DNA from: Ephydatia muelleri
Taxonomy: Eukaryota > Porifera > Demospongiae > Spongillida > Spongillidae
Length of the DNA stretch: 64,000 nucleotides
Assembly (NCBI GenBank): GCA_013339895.1
Contig: JABACO010000008.1
Location: 2,029,618 to 2,093,617 of the forward strand
Reading direction: 5' to 3'
Shown: positions 11,358 to 23,100 of the stretch, piece after piece
Layout of the letters: every line of letters begins with the position of its first letter
Numbering within the stretch: position 1 is the stretch's first letter
The notes under the pieces: model-generated
Databases searched by the model: none
The model's input: the letters and a program-made list of their open reading frames with translations, nothing else
What the model was told of the DNA's origin: nothing
Translations under genes and position numbers: made by a program

Positions 11358-12761
11358 TCCAATACAGTTGTGTGGTCCCCAGCCAAATGGTAAATGGCAC
11401 AACTGAGGTCGCTTTTCTTTCTCCTCAGCAGCAAATATATGGTAATAGGTACTGTTCATTACATCCTATATGTATATGTAGTCATACCGTTGTGGCCTGA
11501 AATTCATAGGATCTTCCCATATCTTCTTATCTTGATGCATGCTTATGACTGGTACTATAACAGCAGTCGGTTTTGGAATGTCAATTCCACCAAGTTGAAT
11601 GTTTTCTGTGCTCATTCTCCCAATGCTGGTAATATTATGGAAAGAAAGAAACCCGCATTACATTATCGTATAGATCATGTGGTGCATGCAAGCAGCAATC
11701 AGAGATTTTTCACATGAGACATTGCAATATGATTTCCTTAGCTCATAAAATACATTGCAATTGCATGGCACATGCGTACTTACGCAAGAGGTGCAGGGGG
11801 AAATATTCTAAGACTCCAGATCTCTTAAACCACCATGTCCGAATATTCATTATTGTGCGTTGCTTCATTGATACCAGTGGAAATCTTAATGATTGGTACA
11901 GATAATCAATGCATTTATTGGTTTTAATTGTGTAATGGTGTTGTGTATCTCGCAGAATGATCTTTGAAATAGTTATCCAACTTATCTTGCACATCAGGAT
12001 TTATAGCAAGCAAGTAGCTTGTGTATGCCAAACAAGATGATGTTGTCTCATATCCAGCAATCAAAATGTTATGCAATGGGTTATGAGATCATTATTTAAA
12101 AAACCAGTAGATCTGGTTGAATTATGAGGGCTTTCCATTTTCAGTTTCCAAATTGAGCATTAGTTGCAGAAAAACATTTTGCTGTAAATAAGAATAGGAC
12201 ACATCAAGATAACACAATGCACATGGTGTGCACCATCACACAATTACACAAAGACATTTGCATTGGTAATTTCAATCTCTAAGCTATGTTGCACATCTGA
12301 AAAAGGTTATGCTATGCATAATATGATATTACATGTATAGCAGAATCTGAAGAGAGCATGCAAAATATGCTCTCCCATAATTGTTTGGCATGGGGAAAAA
12401 AGATACAAAGATACGTTCAAATTTGCTGCATGTAAATAAGGACAGATGACCAAAAGACATTGCCCGTGGTGTGCACAATCACACAATTACACATACAAAT
12501 GTGCATTGATTGGTAGATACATCTTAATCCCCACATTCTCTCTAAGCTATGTTGCACACTACCAAAGGTTATGCAGTGCATAAATACGACAATATAGCAG
12601 AACGAATGTGAAGAGAGCAAATACACCTTAACACTGTACCTTAACACTGTGTTCTTCTTCACGTCTTCTTTTTGAATAGTGCCTTACATGTTTCATACAA
12701 GAATCGAAATGAGCCTTGGGCAAGAAGGATGATGCCAGGTGAACCACAAATGGCAATTGAG

Positions 12762-14358
12762 CTGTGAACAAAAGCTTATTTGTTAAGTGTCCAATTTGTA
12801 TAGCCCTGATATACTATTAGTTTACTGTTTTGTGTCAAATCTACTTGTACATAAAAGCACAAGCACAGTAGACTAATCGCATGAACCCACACTCTTAAAT
12901 GCATCATAAATTAAAACTTACTTGCATGTTCACTCATTACCTACATTAATTAATGGGATTGAATATAGGAGAGTGGATCTATTATCTATATCTATTTTGG
13001 TTACACAACCATGTAGTATTTTTTAGTGTAATATGCATTTCTGCCAAAACATGTATTGCTTTTACAACAATAAGTATGAATACAAGAAATACTAAAGAGT
13101 AGCACTATTTGTTTCATAGCTTGGATTGAGAACAACAACTGGCATAATGTACTTTCACAGTGCAAAAAGTTTGTTATGCGACATTGTATATTATAACGTA
13201 TATTCGAATATAAGCAGCAATATAAGCTGTCTGCGTATTGAACATTATAAGCAAATGCGTATATTGAAATATTGTCAGTCACGTGCGGTTTCTGGTATCT
13301 TAGCAAACCTTTGAATTTCATTAATGTTACACGGTTTGGTGAACCGCGCACTATCGTAATTTGGGCTTTGACCTTCCGTAAACCAGTCCTCCGCCCCCCC
13401 CCCCCCCCCCCCCATCCCCACTCCCCCTTTGCATCTGCTTGGTTTATAAAACTTTTCTTCGCACATATAAGTGGTACAACACACAAACACAAATATTCAA
13501 ACACCATAGTGCCTTAAGACAGCGGTTCCCAAGTACTAACTTAGTGTGACCTGATAAAGACGAGAATATAATAACATTTGGCGCCAATTGAAATGGCCAT
13601 ACTTACCTCTAGTGATGGACTTGTTGGTGCTGACTAACCAAATGCGCACAAAAGAAAAATACATTTTAGTGCCCCCAGCATACTTACCAGTTCGAATAGA
13701 AACGCTGCAGAAAAGCAAAATGAAGGTAGCAAAGCCATTGCGTACTTACCTCAGCAAATCGACCCGCGCTTGTGATAGCCGAAACCCATAGTCCTTGAGA
13801 CAGCGGTCCCCACGTACTATGTGACCTGATAAAGACGAGAACAATAACATTTGGCATCAGTTGAAATGGTCATACTTGCCACTGTGTAACTTAACTGAGC
13901 AGAATCGGCCGCTTGTAATAACCGGAGACCAACCCCAATAAAGTGCATTGCACACAAATTGTGAGTCGCTTACCGTATACTAGGCTTGCTTTCAGCAGGT
14001 TGATGAGGCTGATGTACTACATCACAAACGCATCCCCAAAATAACACATACGTGATAAGCAAAGTCACGTACCTTTTCAGGCCATGCACACTGACACAGG
14101 AACCCGCCAAAATTAGCCATCACGTGCAATGGCATACTCTAATTGGTGCACTTTTAAATTTGGTTATAAATAGTAAATAACAACGATAACAGCACTAACC
14201 TATTGACAAGTAAGACTATCACCTATTTCTTGAACTGGCAGAAATCTTCAATGTTACAACATTTACAAGCCTGCGTGAAATTGTAAAAACAATAGAGGTT
14301 GTGCAATGGGCGGAGCGAAGTGACGTTATTTGTGTTAATTTTGAGTGTCAAAGCAATT
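12762..14358. other. Interior of P450 copy C intron 7; repeats only
   Basis: No gene is supported. A C-run lies at 13,396-13,413. A direct duplication is visible: the block with GACAGCGGT, GTGACCTGATAAAGACGAGA and ACATTTGGC at about 13,518-13,612 recurs at about 13,800-13,885, roughly 280 bp apart and diverged. Confidence 0.6.
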
Positions 14359-14748
14359 GTATGGGCAAGGCTTGTTGTGCAGTTGGATGCAGTAATCGTT
14401 TCATTAAAGGTTCGGGCGTTCATTTTCCTCAAGATGAAGAACGTAAGTCCCAGTGGATAGCAGCAGTGGGGCCGGCGCAAAGATTGGATTCCAAATGAGT
14501 ACTCGTGGATATGTAGCGTACACTTCGTTTCGGGGGAATAGAGCAACAACCTCCTATCCCCTGATTATGTTCCTTCATTATTCGAGCACATGAAGAGCCC
14601 TTTGAAGAGGAAGCGTGTGCATGATATGAACAGATTCCACAGAACATTGGAGGTGATAAAAAGGAAGTTGGTAAAAAAAAAATTTGATGCTGCAGAGTCT
14701 TTGCTACAGCTATCGGAACCTGAGGCCAATTATTCCAATCTACACTAA
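14359..14748 (+). pseudogene. THAP-domain fragment
   Basis: Starting at ATG 14,359 the frame reads MGKACCAVGCSNRFIKGSG, then FPQDEERKSQWIAAVG. This is the C-x4-C start and the F-P-x-D...W...V core of a THAP zinc finger. One base out of frame it continues WIPNEYSWICSVHF, the C-x2-H end of the domain, then a TAG, then SPDYVPSLFEH. THAP domains bind DNA and are common in P-element/Kolobok-type transposases and host factors. One frameshift and one stop make this a broken copy. The rest of the protein was not identified. Confidence 0.75.
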
Positions 14749-15891
14749 CAATGCCTCTCTCATACGCAACATACGGGTCTTCAAGCGCACCACCAGCTCC
14801 AATTTTACCTTGTAACGCTGTTTGGCAGGGTCATGAAGCTAATAGTAATACTCAGAGTATTTGGCTGTACTTTCTAGCTGCATTTAATCACACGAAATGG
14901 CTCAAACGGTTAGTCAGGAACCTCCAATCACTCTATTACGGATAGACACGTGTGTGCTTTTGACACTCAAAATGGCGCTTAGCAAAGGTTGCTATTTATT
15001 GATGACGATTTATGACGCTATTGCACAACCTCTATACCATACTTTCCATATCATTATGTACTGTATATCCATTTCAAATTGAACAATAATGGTAAGAATA
15101 AAATGGTACACATTAACATTTCAAAATTAGTAATGACACACACTTGCACGTACATGTCCACACGCTCGCGGACACACATTTCCACGCACACGCATAAACA
15201 CACACACACAGACGGACACATGCACAGTCGCACGTACACACATGACAGATCGATGTCCACACACACGCATACAGACAGATGTCCACACACGTATACACAG
15301 ACAGATGTCCACATACACGCATATGCACAGACACACACACACAGATGTCCCACACAGACAAATGTCCACACACACATATACCACAGGCAGATGTCCATCA
15401 GTATCGAATTCCGACTTCGGCATTGAGCGTGTCAAGTTCGGTTTGTACTGACTGTCGCATGCTAAGTACTAAAGGCAAGCGCCAGCTCCTTAGTAATTAG
15501 ATGCTTATGAACGCTTATACAGGAATTGATAACTCGCAGACAAATATACACACAGAATATGTGAAACTTGAATATACACGGTGGTATGATATAAATATAC
15601 TTACGGGGTATATTTTGTACACTTAATTGTGCCTATATAAACAGTGACGTATTTAACACTTGCGGATTCTTGAATAAACGCCGTCTTATATTTCAATATA
15701 GTACTCAGGCGTATATTTTGGCGTATTCTCAAATATAACCAAAAATATACCGTATCGTATATCTAACTTTTTGCACTGTGTTTCTTCATAATGTGTTAAT
15801 GACTCCAAATGTGGATTGAATACTGATGTTGCACCTTTGGCAATGCTATGCGGCAAGTTAATAAATGTTTGCATTTTAGGGCAATATTTCA
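14749..15891. other. Non-coding stretch with an ACAGACAGATGTCC minisatellite
   Basis: Between about 15,130 and 15,400 a loose tandem repeat built on CACACACGCATACAGACAGATGTCCA occupies the plus strand. The long open frames on both strands there are repeat artefacts. Nothing else is recognised up to the exon 7 relic of P450 copy C. Confidence 0.7.
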
Positions 15892-16057
15892 TTTTAGGGC
15901 AATAAGCGTAAATTTAGCAAGTGCTTCACTATCTGTTTGCTGTGCATCAAAAAAGTTTCTTGCAGTGGGTCCATTGATTCTTCACTTGAATTTAGCTCCG
16001 TCTGTCTTCCGAATGCAATTGCAAGAAAGCTCTTCATCGTGAAGACACCTATATGGC

Positions 16058-16125
16058 TACAGAAAGATTATTTATGAGCATGGGAAAGATTATTTAAGAG
16101 CAGGGGAAAGATTATTTATGAGCAT
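16058..16125. repeat. Triplicated 24-bp repeat
   Basis: Three consecutive near-copies of AAAGATTATTTATGAGCATGG, directly upstream (minus strand) of the exon 7 relic of P450 copy C. The acceptor-side sequence of that intron has been tandemly duplicated. Confidence 0.8.
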
Positions 16126-16410
16126 GGCCATGGTGATACCTACCTTCAGTGCTTCAGTGTGCAGAACCGAACAAACGGACTATAAGAGCACATTTATCAG
16201 ATCATACTGGTGATTTGCACTTCCTTCTGCATCTTGTAAACTTTCACATGCACTTACTGGTAATATTTACTGTAAGTACGTTCCACCACAGAATTGAAAA
16301 TTTACCATAACACTGAATTGCTTTTTTTTTTCTTTTGAAGTTTTTTTTTTGGCGGGATCATCAAGTGCAAAGCAATTTATTTATTCCGCTGCTATACAAA
16401 AAAAATTGTT

Positions 16411-16510
16411 NNNNNNNNNNNNNNNNNNNNNNNNNNNNNNNNNNNNNNNNNNNNNNNNNNNNNNNNNNNNNNNNNNNNNNNNNNNNNNNNNNNNNNNNNN
16501 NNNNNNNNNN
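16411..16510. other. Assembly gap (100 N)
   Basis: Exactly 100 N, the usual placeholder for a gap of unknown size. The gypsy reverse transcriptase frame runs into it from the right and does not reappear on the left. Confidence 0.99.
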
Positions 16511-18855
16511 AACATCCTTTTGTGTCAGCTCATGTAATGAGGCAGCGATTGTAGCAAAACTCTGAATGTAACGTCTGTAGTACGAGGCAAGGCCTAAAAA
16601 TTGGCGTACCTCTGATGGATTGTTTGGAGTCGGCCATTCCTTAACAACTCGAACTTTTCCTTCATCGGGCCTCATACCTTGTTCGCTGAACACATGTCCA
16701 AGATAGTAGACTTTGTCATGTCCGATATGACACTTGCTTCCACGTAATGTGAGACCAGCGTTCTTCAAGCGACTAAAACAGCATTCAAATGCTTGATGTG
16801 TTCATCCTTTGTTTTCGAATGTACCAACACGTCGTCAAGGTAAGTTGTCACAAAATTCAGACCACGAAGAACCTTGTCCATCAACCTTTGAAATGATCCA
16901 GGTGCACCCGTAAGTCCAAATGGCATGCGTTTAAAATGAAACAATCCCAGACCAGGACCTGGACAAAATGCCGTCTTCTCCACATCAGATGGTGCAATTG
17001 GAACTTGCCAATACCCTGACCTAAGATCAAGTGTGGAAAATATCGTACACCCGCATAGACGGTCTTGAACTTCGTCTGGAAGAGGTAAGGGATAGGCATC
17101 TTTAGTGGTTTGCTTGTTTAAAGCTCGATAGTCCACGCAGAGACGTATCTCCCCTGTTTTCTTCTTCACATATACTGCTGGAGCCATCCAGGGACTGCTG
17201 CTCTCCTCAATGATTCCCTCCTGTAACATTTCCTTCAACAAACCTTCAACTTCTGCTCTGTATTCAGCTGGAACTCTGCGTGGTGGTACCTTTAGTGGAG
17301 ACCCTGTTGTAGGAATGAGGTGCATGGTGTGTCAGCGTTGTCTTGCCCGGTGTACTTTTAAAGAGATCTTTAAAACTTTGGAGGAGATCCACAAAGGAAC
17401 CATCAGGGCAAGTCGGAAAATCAATCTTATCTGTGTTTCTGAAGCACGGCACGGCACACTCCTCTTGATCCTTTTCCCCCTGCAACACGTGACACCATCA
17501 TAGTCCATACCTTGTTTGTTGTTCAGATTTACAGCAGATGTGCATGCGGAATCAGGTACAGACTGCACTGAACGTTGTGGAACAGAGCCTTGACGACACA
17601 CTCGAACTGGACAGTGACCAAAATCAAGCATCAGTTTTTGTGCATGCAGGAAATCAACACCCAGAATACAAGGAGACACTAGATCCTTAACTACCAAGAA
17701 ATCATGTGTGACAGATGATGTAATCCCAGGAATGCACACAGCTGCTTTGACAAACCCTAAAACAGGAAGCTCCTCTCCCGACGCTGTAACTAAATGCACA
17801 CTCTTCCCATTTGAACGTTGAACTAACCCGTTTTTCGCACCCCTTATTAGTTCTTCTTTAACCAAAGACACTGAAGAACCCGAATCAAGCATTACTTTAG
17901 TTGATACCCCACACCACTCACCAGAAATTGTTGCTAACCTATTGTTGACGCAAGCTACCAACGTTATTTCATCGGGGCCAGTTAATGACGAGGGGAGTAC
18001 CTGTTGCCCCGACCGTTGGCAGGTACTCCGTTGAAGTTTTCCTGATGCAATTCGCAGTCCTTCGCTAAGTGTCCCAGCTTTCCACACCTGTAACACTTTC
18101 GTTGCTCTGGTTGTCGGCGTTTTGGGCAATTCCGTTGCAAATGTCCTGCTTCCTTGCAGTAAAAGCATTTCTTCACCTCCGTTGGCCGCGCAAGGGCTGC
18201 GACTTGCTCGGAAAGGGCTTCAATTTGCGCGCCTAACCGCTGCTCAAGCTCCTGAACCCCTTGACCACTCGACCCCACAGCTACAACGGAGTGTTGCTCT
18301 TCAATGCTCAACAAAAGCCTAGCTCGCTGAACTGTGTCGTTGAAGTTCTTTATTTCTCCCGAAGCCCGCAACTGTTTAGTAATTGACGTGGGAAGTCCCG
18401 CCATTAACTGATGTAGAAGTAACTGGTCTTTTGCATTAGCTTCAATACCAGGCATAGCATGTGAGAGCAGTTTCTTTCAAATCATGAACAAAGACCGACA
18501 GAGCTTCTCCGGGTAACAACCTTCGGTTGTGGAATTTGTCCAATGTTACAAACTCCGTTGGCATCAGAACGTCAACAATTTTCTGCTTTGCTCTTTTGTA
18601 GTCTTTCTGCACATCTTCGTCCAATTCCAACCAAACAGCCAGTGCCTCGCCGTCCAGTAACGTAGGCAATTTTGCAGCTTTTACGGCGTCATTCCAACCA
18701 TTGGCTGCGCTGCAAATGTCAAATCTCTTGAACCATTCAGTAGCATCCCCCGACGCGAAAACTTTCGGAACACTAACATGACTAACGTTCGCCATTGGAT
18801 GAACTGAACCACTCTCTGCTACCAATGTAACGCTGCTAACTTTGATGTAATTCAA
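16511..18855 (-). mobile_element. Ty3/gypsy retrotransposon remnant (a): gag, protease, partial RT
   Basis: Minus strand. Gag (start near 18,795-18,855, to about 17,982) has two zinc knuckles, CFYCKEAGHLQRNC and CYRCGKLGHLAKDC. The protease has the active site VMLDSGSSVSLV near 17,890. RT (17,325-16,511) shows LCVDYRALNKQT, FSTLDLRSGYWQVPI, MPFGLTGAPGSFQRLM, the catalytic YLDD and LGLASYYRRYI. Frameshifts near 18,450, 17,480, 17,330 and 16,770 inactivate it. RNase H and integrase would lie in or beyond the N gap. I could not identify its LTRs. Confidence 0.9.
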
Positions 18856-19167
18856 TACACCGATACAACCAAGTCACCGTCACTAAGCAACGTACATACA
18901 CACAGCTGCATACTATGACATATCAATATAATACATACACGTGGTCTAGTCTTACGTAACATGCATACGTAATAATACATGCAGTGGTGCTACATAATGG
19001 CATTATATCTTAGTAAAGAATGTTACTTCTTTCCAGCCTGTTTGAATTTTGATATGCCAGGTTCTGGAATGGAGGAAAGCATCCTTCGGATCATGCATGC
19101 TTCTGGCGTACCCTCTGGATGCAGACAAATCAATTTTAGTCTGTATTGATACTCCTCTGGATACTTG
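18856..19167. other. Stretch between two gypsy elements
   Basis: The 5' flank of element (a) and the pre-insertion site of element (b). A minus-strand open frame (19,023-19,170) could be a relic of a coding exon but matches nothing I recognise. Joining it across the (b) insertion to 24,221 gives stops. Confidence 0.4.
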
Positions 19168-19282
19168 TGTAACGACATCACGTGCTGATCTGCTCTAGAA
19201 CATTCTTTTATGTTATATAAGAAGTTACTTGTATGCATGTAAATGTTCTTCTCATTTACCTATTTCCGGTGTATGCGTTACA
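19168..19282 (+). repeat. 5' LTR of gypsy (b)
   Basis: 115 bp, starting TGTAACG and ending CGTTACA, so the two ends are inverted copies of each other. It matches 24,102-24,216 in length and sequence. Confidence 0.93.
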
Positions 19283-19283
19283 T

Positions 19284-19299
19284 TGGTGTCAGAAGTGAG
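19284..19299 (+). promoter_or_regulatory. Primer-binding site of gypsy (b), tRNA-Leu-like
   Basis: TGGTGTCAGAAGTGAG begins 2 bp after the LTR. TGGTGTCAG fits the 3' end of a leucine tRNA; the tRNA identity is inferred from general knowledge of acceptor stems. Confidence 0.6.
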
Positions 19300-19306
19300 T
19301 ATACTC

Positions 19307-20161
19307 ATGGAGGCGGCTTTAACAGTTCGGATGAGCGTCCGTCCGCCTGCAAAGTTCACTGAGAAGACGGATTGGAGTCTCTGGATCTCCCGTTTCGAGA
19401 GGTATGTTAAAGAGGCGAAGGTACCTGACTCGGAGCGGGTGAAAGAGCTACTACCATTGCTGGAGGATGAACCCCTTAGGCTGGTGGTTCAGTACGGGTT
19501 GTCTGAGTCCGCGGACTACGCCGCGGTACACGAGTGTCTACAGTGTCGTTATGGCCACGACGGCACAGAACTGGAATGGCAGGTAAAGTTTCAGGCTCGA
19601 GTACAACAGCGGGATGAGTCGCTAGTCGAATACATTGGTGAGTTGCGTATGTTGGCAAGCAGAGCCTTTCCAGGTTGGTCTGAGGAGCAACGCGACGTTC
19701 TAATTCGTAACCAATTTATCCAAGGTGTCTCGTCCTCCTCTATCCAAGTACAGCTCTTAAAGGAGATGCCGAAGTCAGTTAAGGATGCAGCGACCCTGGC
19801 ACGCAGATTGGAAACGGTGGAGATGGCCCATAGGCGTTTACAAACGGAAAGAATTGCGGAAACACCACTAGCAGTGGCAGCGCCTGTCTCTGCGACTAGT
19901 CTGGAGGATAAACTGGACAAGCTGAGTGCACAAGTAAAGAAACTAGCTGACGAGGTAACATTTTTGAGAGAACCGCCGGAACGCGCAGACAGTAGGGTCT
20001 CGGGAGTGCGAAATACCCCACGAGAGAAAGCTCGAGAAGTGGTTTGCTGGCATTGCAGGGAACAGGGACACGTAAAAAGGAACTGCCCTCTGTTAAGTAA
20101 GCCTTCTTTAAATGGGAACGGGTCGGCGGAAAGGGTCAACCGCCGGCCCCGCATGTATTGA
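19307..20161 (+). CDS. Gag of gypsy (b)
   Basis: About 284 residues from ATG 19,307. The N-terminal capsid-like part contains FTEKTDWSLWISRFERYV and FPGWSEEQRDVLIRNQFIQG. A coiled-coil stretch precedes a single CCHC knuckle, CWHCREQGHVKRNC, near the end. It packages element RNA. The frame is intact to the stop at 20,159-20,161, with protease following in another frame. Confidence 0.88.
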   Translation: MEAALTVRMSVRPPAKFTEKTDWSLWISRFERYVKEAKVPDSERVKELLPLLEDEPLRLVVQYGLSESADYAAVHECLQCRYGHDGTELEWQVKFQARVQQRDESLVEYIGELRMLASRAFPGWSEEQRDVLIRNQFIQGVSSSSIQVQLLKEMPKSVKDAATLARRLETVEMAHRRLQTERIAETPLAVAAPVSATSLEDKLDKLSAQVKKLADEVTFLREPPERADSRVSGVRNTPREKAREVVCWHCREQGHVKRNCPLLSKPSLNGNGSAERVNRRPRMY

Positions 20162-23100
20162 CCAAAAACCAGCCAGCTACAGCGGAGGTGGGTAGCATTG
20201 AAACAAGCTCCGCTACATGGGCACGAGGACTAGTCGAGGGTCGTAAAACGGACATGTTGCTGGACACAGGCTCCGCAGGTGACGATACTCCGCGCCGAAG
20301 TGTGGAATGAGTTAAAAGGTGTCGACAGTGGTACACGTGAGTTACAGGTCGTTTCTAAAAGTGTTGTAACAGCTGATGGTAGCAGTCTGGAGATGTTGGG
20401 GCAGGTCACCCTTTCAGTAGAAATAGGTGGGTTGGTAGGACTGCATCCAATCTTGGTTGCAAAGTGCCTTACACAAGAGTGTATATTGGGTGCTGATTTC
20501 CTTGTTGCTCATGGCTGTGTACTTGACTACACTACCAAGACATTACTTGCTAGCTGGTGGCAAGTTAGTTCCCGTGTATTGTAAGGGACAATGCGTGTCA
20601 CCATGTTATCCTGTAATGTGCAGTGCTGTGTTAATGGAAGACACATGCATACAGGAACAATGTGAGATGCAGGTTCCAGTCAGTCTGACTCTAGGTGAGG
20701 GTCTGTGTGCTGTGGCACGTGAAGAGTTCTGTGGTCTGCTGGAACCAGAGCCCCTGTTCATGGAGCGGCATGGACTTGCTGTGGCCCACTCTATCTCTCG
20801 AAATAAGAATGGTGTCACAATGATACAGATCTTGAATCCAAACCCAACAGCCATAAGAGTTCTCAAAGGAGAGAAGGTGGGAAAGTTTCATTCTGTTGAC
20901 GAAAGCAAGTGTGTTTGTGTACTGTCAGGCTCCTCCCCAGAAGTAGGTAGCAGATCTCAAGAGAGTCTCGAGAGCATTATTACCAGCCTAGTCTGCGATG
21001 CGGAGGATCTCTCGTCAGAAGAACGGAAACAGCTGAAGGAACTGTTGCACCGATTCTCCGACGTCATATCTTTGTCCGATTCAGATATTGGGAGAACGGA
21101 AATGATTCAACATCATATCAACACAGAGAATGCAAAACCCGTTAAGCAAGCTCCTCGACGGCTACCCTTTCATCATCTTAAGGAGGTGAAGAAATTAGTT
21201 GAGAGCATGCTTGATAACAATGTAATTGAACCTTCGAATGGGCCGTGGGCGTCGCCAATAGTGTTGGTGAAGAAGAAAGATGGTTCGACCAGATTTTGTG
21301 TTGATTTCCGTCAGTTAAAATCAGTCACCAGGAAGGACGCACATCCCATTCCAAGGATTGACGAGACTTTGGATGCACTGCATGGAGCATGTTGGTTTTC
21401 AACACTTGACCTGGCCAGTGGCTAGCTACTGGCAGGTGAAAGTAGCACCGGAGGATCGAGAGAAGACGGCGTTTACTACTCCGTATGGTCTATACCAGTT
21501 TTGTGTGATGCCGTTTGGCCTGTGTAATGCACCCAGTACCTTTCAGCGCCTGATGGAACTAGTCCTGGCAGGCCTTCATTGGTCTTCTTGCCTCGTATAT
21601 TTAGACGACATCATTATCTACAGTCGCACAGTCAAAGAACACCTCACAAGGCTGGAAGAGGTACTTGAGAGGTTACAGGCAGCTGGAATGAAATTGAAGC
21701 CTAAAAAGTGCCGACTGCTTCGTCGGAAGGTTAATTACCTGGGCTACATAGTTTCCAGTGGCGGATTGCAAACGGATCCACTGAAAGTCGAATGCATTCT
21801 CAGCTGGCCCTCGCCGACTACCCAGAAAGAGCTAAGACAGTTTCTCGGTCTTGCCTCTTATTATCGGCGATTTGTGAAAGGCTTCGCCAGCATCGCTGCC
21901 CCCCTCAATCACCTGCTGGAAAAGGGTAAGCCATGGGAGTGGACGAAAGTATGTGAACATGCATTTAGTTCCCTGAAGAAAATGCTGACAACTTCCCCGA
22001 TTTTGGCTACCCAGATTTTGAAATAGAATTTACAGTTGATTGCGATGCTAGTGGAGATGGTCTGGGTGCGGTGTTGTCGCAATGCATTGGGGGTGGTGAA
22101 AATGTGATTTCATATGCAAGCAGATCATTAACGAAGCCTGAAAAGAAGTACTGCGCCACCCGGAAAGAAATGCTAGCGTTGGTGTGGGCGGTTGGTCAAT
22201 TCCGTCCATATCTTTTGGGGAGACCATTTACAGTACGGACTGACCACAGTGCTCTTCAGTGGCTCTACTCATTCAAGGAACCAGAAGGACAAGTGGCCAG
22301 GTGGCTGGAATCGCTTGCAGAATACGAATTCACAGTCCAACATCGTCCCGGGAAGAAGCATACTAATGCTGATGCTTTGTCTCGCGTACCCTGCCAGGAT
22401 GCCCCTGCAGTCAATGCCAACAGCATACCTCTGGACCGCACGGATAGCTGGCTGTCACAGCTGTCTAAACGGGAGATTCGTGAGTTGCTGTCCAGAGACG
22501 AGGGTATAGAACAGGTGATAGAGTGGGTAGAGCATCCAAAAACCCAGCCTCAGCGTTGTCCACCGAGTGCTAGCCATGTGATGAAGAGCCTCTCGGCCCA
22601 GAAGAAGTACCTAGAAGTAATAGATGGAGTGTTGTATCGGCGTTGGGAAGATGCAGGGGGCGGGGGTTTAAATAAATGTTTCCAGTTAGTTATTCCACCC
22701 AGTTTGGTACCCACTGTACTTGCTGAGCTTCACGACTCTCCTACGGCAGGCCACTTAGGAGTGGGCAATGTACTGGAAAAGGTCAGACGTAGATTTTACT
22801 GGGTTGGGCAGCGCCGGGATGTGCAGGGATTGTGTGATTCGTGTAATTTGTGTGGGTCGACGAAGTCGCCACCTAAACACCGTCACGCTCCATTGCAAGC
22901 GGACGTTTCTACAACCCCTATGCAACGTGTGGCGATGGATATCCTGGGTCTTCTACCGTTGACACCCCGTTCAAATAAGTACGTGTTGGTAATCGGTGAT
23001 TACTTTACCAAGTGGACGGAAGCGTTTGCTATCCCAGACATGGAGACAGTTACAGTAGCTCGTGTGTTTGTTAATGAGTTTGTTTCCAGGTTTGGGGCAC

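Larger units (their letters stand above)
10556..16056 (-). pseudogene. Cytochrome P450 copy C, inverted decayed copy (exons 7-12)
   Basis: Relics of the same exons as copy A, on the opposite strand: exon 7 at about 15,892-16,056; exon 8 at 12,640-12,761; exon 9 at 11,953-12,181; exon 10 at 11,784-11,884; exon 11 at 11,488-11,625; exon 12 in two pieces, 11,358-11,437 and 10,556-10,639. Damage includes a deletion and lost splice donor in exon 7 (an 18-bp block containing CATTTTAGGGCAAT is duplicated there), a 10-bp deletion in exon 8, indels in exon 9, a stop plus insertion at the K-helix in exon 10, and a 718-bp mobile element inserted in the haem-binding exon. It cannot encode a P450. It records an old inverted duplication within the cluster. 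Confidence 0.9.

Noticed and set aside
13001-13507. 168-residue minus-strand frame
   Set aside because: Crosses a C-run and AT-rich intron; Gly-rich part is homopolymer-derived; no family resemblance.
19023-19238. Minus-strand frame ending SIPEPGISKFKQAGKK
   Set aside because: Reads like protein, but joining it across the gypsy (b) insertion to 24,221 gives stops, and no family is recognised.
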